Positions 23,012 to 24,646 of a DNA stretch of 24,646 nucleotides are shown piece after piece. Within the stretch, counting starts at the first letter, position 1. Every line of letters begins with the position of its first letter. Both the position numbers and the translations under genes were made by a program. This DNA is from an uncultured Rikenellaceae bacterium (lineage in GTDB: Bacteria; Bacteroidota; Bacteroidia; Bacteroidales; Rikenellaceae). The notes beneath the pieces were generated by a model, which was not told where the DNA came from, did no database searches, and was given only the letters and a program-made list of their open reading frames with translations. The stretch lies in the NCBI GenBank assembly GCA_947037995.1, contig CAMQUV010000002.1:1-24646 (forward strand), in the 5' to 3' direction.

Positions 23012-24646
23012 CTATTTCCTTGTTTTTCCTTCTACAATTTCTTTTATAGCCGCCCTATGCTGGTCGATGTTGCCCGCTCCCGCTGTTATCAAAACATCTA
23101 TCGACTCACGGCGCAAGTAATCTTCCAAATCAGCCTTCTCGACCAACTCCTTTTCACAAGTAATAGCAGCTAAAAGCATTGACGAATCAACCCCCTCAAT
23201 CGGCTGCTCACGAGCAGGATAGATAGGCAACAATATACATTTATCGGCAAGCGATAACGCCCTAGAGAACCCCTCCGCGAAATCTCGGGTGCGGGTAAAC
23301 AAATGAGGCTGGAAAACCACCGTTATACGCCTTTCGGGGAACATCTCGCGCGAGGAACGCAACATTGCTGTCAACTCGTCAGGATGGTGAGCGTAATCAT
23401 CCATATAGACCGCCTCAGCACTATTAATGTGCATATCAAAACGACGCGCAACGCCACTATAACTGCTTAGAGCCTCGCGGATTTTATCGTCATCAAAGCC
23501 CTTGATATCTACCAAAGCAACCGCCCCAATAGCATTCATAACATTCAATTGACCCACAACACCCAACGTGCATCGCTCGATTACTCGAGTAGGCGTCACT
23601 ATATCAAAACTATAATAACCACCCTCCAACAGCTCAATCTTACGGCCATAGTAATCCGCTCCCGTGTCGTTCATATCATAAGTTAAAACCTTAATATCCG
23701 ACCTATTAATAGTCAAGTCAACACCTTTTTTAAGTATCAAAACACCATCGCGCTTAATCAACGAAATAAAATGCTCGAACGACTCTCTAAACGCCTCTTT
23801 TGTTCCGTAAATGTCCAAATGGTCAGGGTCGGCAGAGGTTATCAATGCCGCATTGGGCGTTAACGCGTGGAAGGACCTGTCGAACTCATCGGCCTCGACA
23901 ACAACCCTATCACCCGTTCCTAACACCAAATTAGAACCGAAATTCTTTGCTATGCCCCCCAAGAAAGCACTGCCCTCGCCCGAAGCTATCGCATTGAAAT
24001 GCGTAACCATCGTCGAAGTAGTTGTCTTACCGTGGGTGCCTGCTACCGCCTGTAAATACATATTATTGACCAACATACCCAACGCGCTAGAACGCTTTTG
24101 GAGCGAGAAACTATTAGAGCTAAAATAATTTAACTCCGCCGAATCTTCCGGAATAGCCGGAGTATAGATTACAGTAGTATTATCCTTATCCAAAAATTCA
24201 CTCGGAATATTACAAACTTTATCGTCATAATGAACCGCAATAGCCTCATTTTCAAGCGACTGCGTCAGCGGCGTGCGGGTTAAATCATAGCCCCCAACGT
24301 GATAGTATTTATAGGCAAAGAAACGCGCCAGGGCACTCATCCCAATCCCCCCTATACCCAAGAAAAACACCCTGTTAATCTGCGCAAAATCTTCTTCCTT
24401 ACGTGCTATGCTCTCCACAATTTTTGCAACATCACCCGCCGCATAAGGCTTAGCCATAGATTCGATATGATGTTCGAGGTTGTGTATCGCTTCACTATCC
24501 AATATTAAGCTCCTAGCCATCGCCATAAGCCCCTTAACAGCCTCATTATCAGGCATAATTTTAGCCGCGCCCACTTTCACAAGTGCCATAGCATTTTTAG
24601 TCTGGTGGTCGCCCGAAACATTAGGAGAGGGGACGAAAATCGCCGC
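23012..24646 (-). CDS. murC: MurG-MurC fusion, 5' end outside the window
   Basis: The frame is open from the right edge. Its first residues, reading AAIFVPSPNVSGDHQTKNA then MALVKVGAAKI and on to AAGDVAKIVES (about 24646-24400), are the C-terminus of MurG, the transferase adding GlcNAc to lipid I. About ten residues later (RKEEDFAQIN) a complete MurC begins: NRVFFLGIGGIGMSALARFF (Rossmann motif), AGTHGKTTTSTMV (ATP loop, 24043-24005 region), FLGGIAKNFGSN, EADEFDRSF and DDYAHHPDEL. MurC ligates L-Ala to UDP-MurNAc. The MurC part is about 455 residues, the usual size. No stop separates the two and no ATG lies at the MurC boundary; the nearest in-frame choices are ATG at 24457, inside MurG sequence, and GTG at 24370. 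An ATG at 24589 also lies within MurG and is not the true start. It overlaps nothing and precedes ftsQ by 2 nt. Confidence 0.88.
   Translation of the reverse strand, partial: AAIFVPSPNVSGDHQTKNAMALVKVGAAKIMPDNEAVKGLMAMARSLILDSEAIHNLEHHIESMAKPYAAGDVAKIVESIARKEEDFAQINRVFFLGIGGIGMSALARFFAYKYYHVGGYDLTRTPLTQSLENEAIAVHYDDKVCNIPSEFLDKDNTTVIYTPAIPEDSAELNYFSSNSFSLQKRSSALGMLVNNMYLQAVAGTHGKTTTSTMVTHFNAIASGEGSAFLGGIAKNFGSNLVLGTGDRVVVEADEFDRSFHALTPNAALITSADPDHLDIYGTKEAFRESFEHFISLIKRDGVLILKKGVDLTINRSDIKVLTYDMNDTGADYYGRKIELLEGGYYSFDIVTPTRVIERCTLGVVGQLNVMNAIGAVALVDIKGFDDDKIREALSSYSGVARRFDMHINSAEAVYMDDYAHHPDELTAMLRSSREMFPERRITVVFQPHLFTRTRDFAEGFSRALSLADKCILLPIYPAREQPIEGVDSSMLLAAITCEKELVEKADLEDYLRRESIDVLITAGAGNIDQHRAAIKEIVEGKTRK

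Noticed and set aside
24587..24589. ATG at 24589 as the MurC start with a 70-residue extension
   Set aside because: The so-called extension is MurG sequence, and the frame is open further upstream with more MurG residues, so this Met is internal.

Overview
The window looks like chromosome from a Bacteroidota bacterium, most likely order Bacteroidales. The signs are a type V pilus (fimbrillin) locus with a DUF3575 barrel and an OmpA-like lipoprotein, Bacteroidota-type promoters (TTTG / about 20 nt / TAnnTTTG), an A+T-rich base composition, many lipoprotein signals and a bacteroidal order of the division genes. I cannot name the genus. No rRNA, tRNA, CRISPR array, transposase or phage gene is visible.

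Layout. (1) 1-333 has no convincing gene; it is GC-richer than its surroundings and holds a small family of related hairpin repeats. (2) 334-6943, minus strand: a five-gene fimbrial operon, in transcription order fimbrillin, long fimbrillin-like subunit, DUF3575 barrel, OmpA-like lipoprotein, FimB/Mfa2-like anchor. Upstream of it, at 7101-7167, lie 20-bp tandem repeats with internal dyads. (3) 7234-8517, minus: a U32-family protein, divergent from (4) rpmH at 8706-8852, plus strand, which has a textbook Bacteroidota promoter. (5) 9012-11824, plus: a probable operon of a DUF3298-like lipoprotein, mqnE (futalosine route to menaquinone) and a three-PASTA membrane protein. It starts from a second near-perfect promoter that overlaps a terminator-like inverted repeat and ends at a probable bidirectional terminator. 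(6) 12008-24646, minus: eight genes in one direction with short gaps, in transcription order murG-murC, ftsQ, ftsA, ftsZ, rluD, a TPR protein, an ABC-F ATPase and rlmB. This is the distal part of the division and cell-wall (dcw) cluster followed by translation-related genes.

The most striking observation is at the right edge. The MurC reading frame continues upstream without a stop into a recognisable MurG C-terminus, so murG and murC appear to be fused into one polypeptide (lipid II glycosyltransferase plus UDP-MurNAc:L-Ala ligase). Only the last part of MurG is inside the window. Other points of interest are an RlmB methyltransferase with a long tandem-repeat N-terminal arm and an acidic low-complexity C-terminal tail, the dyad-repeat array in front of the pilus operon, the combined terminator/operator/promoter element at 8928-8968, and the Asn/Thr-rich lipoprotein encoded by very G-poor DNA.
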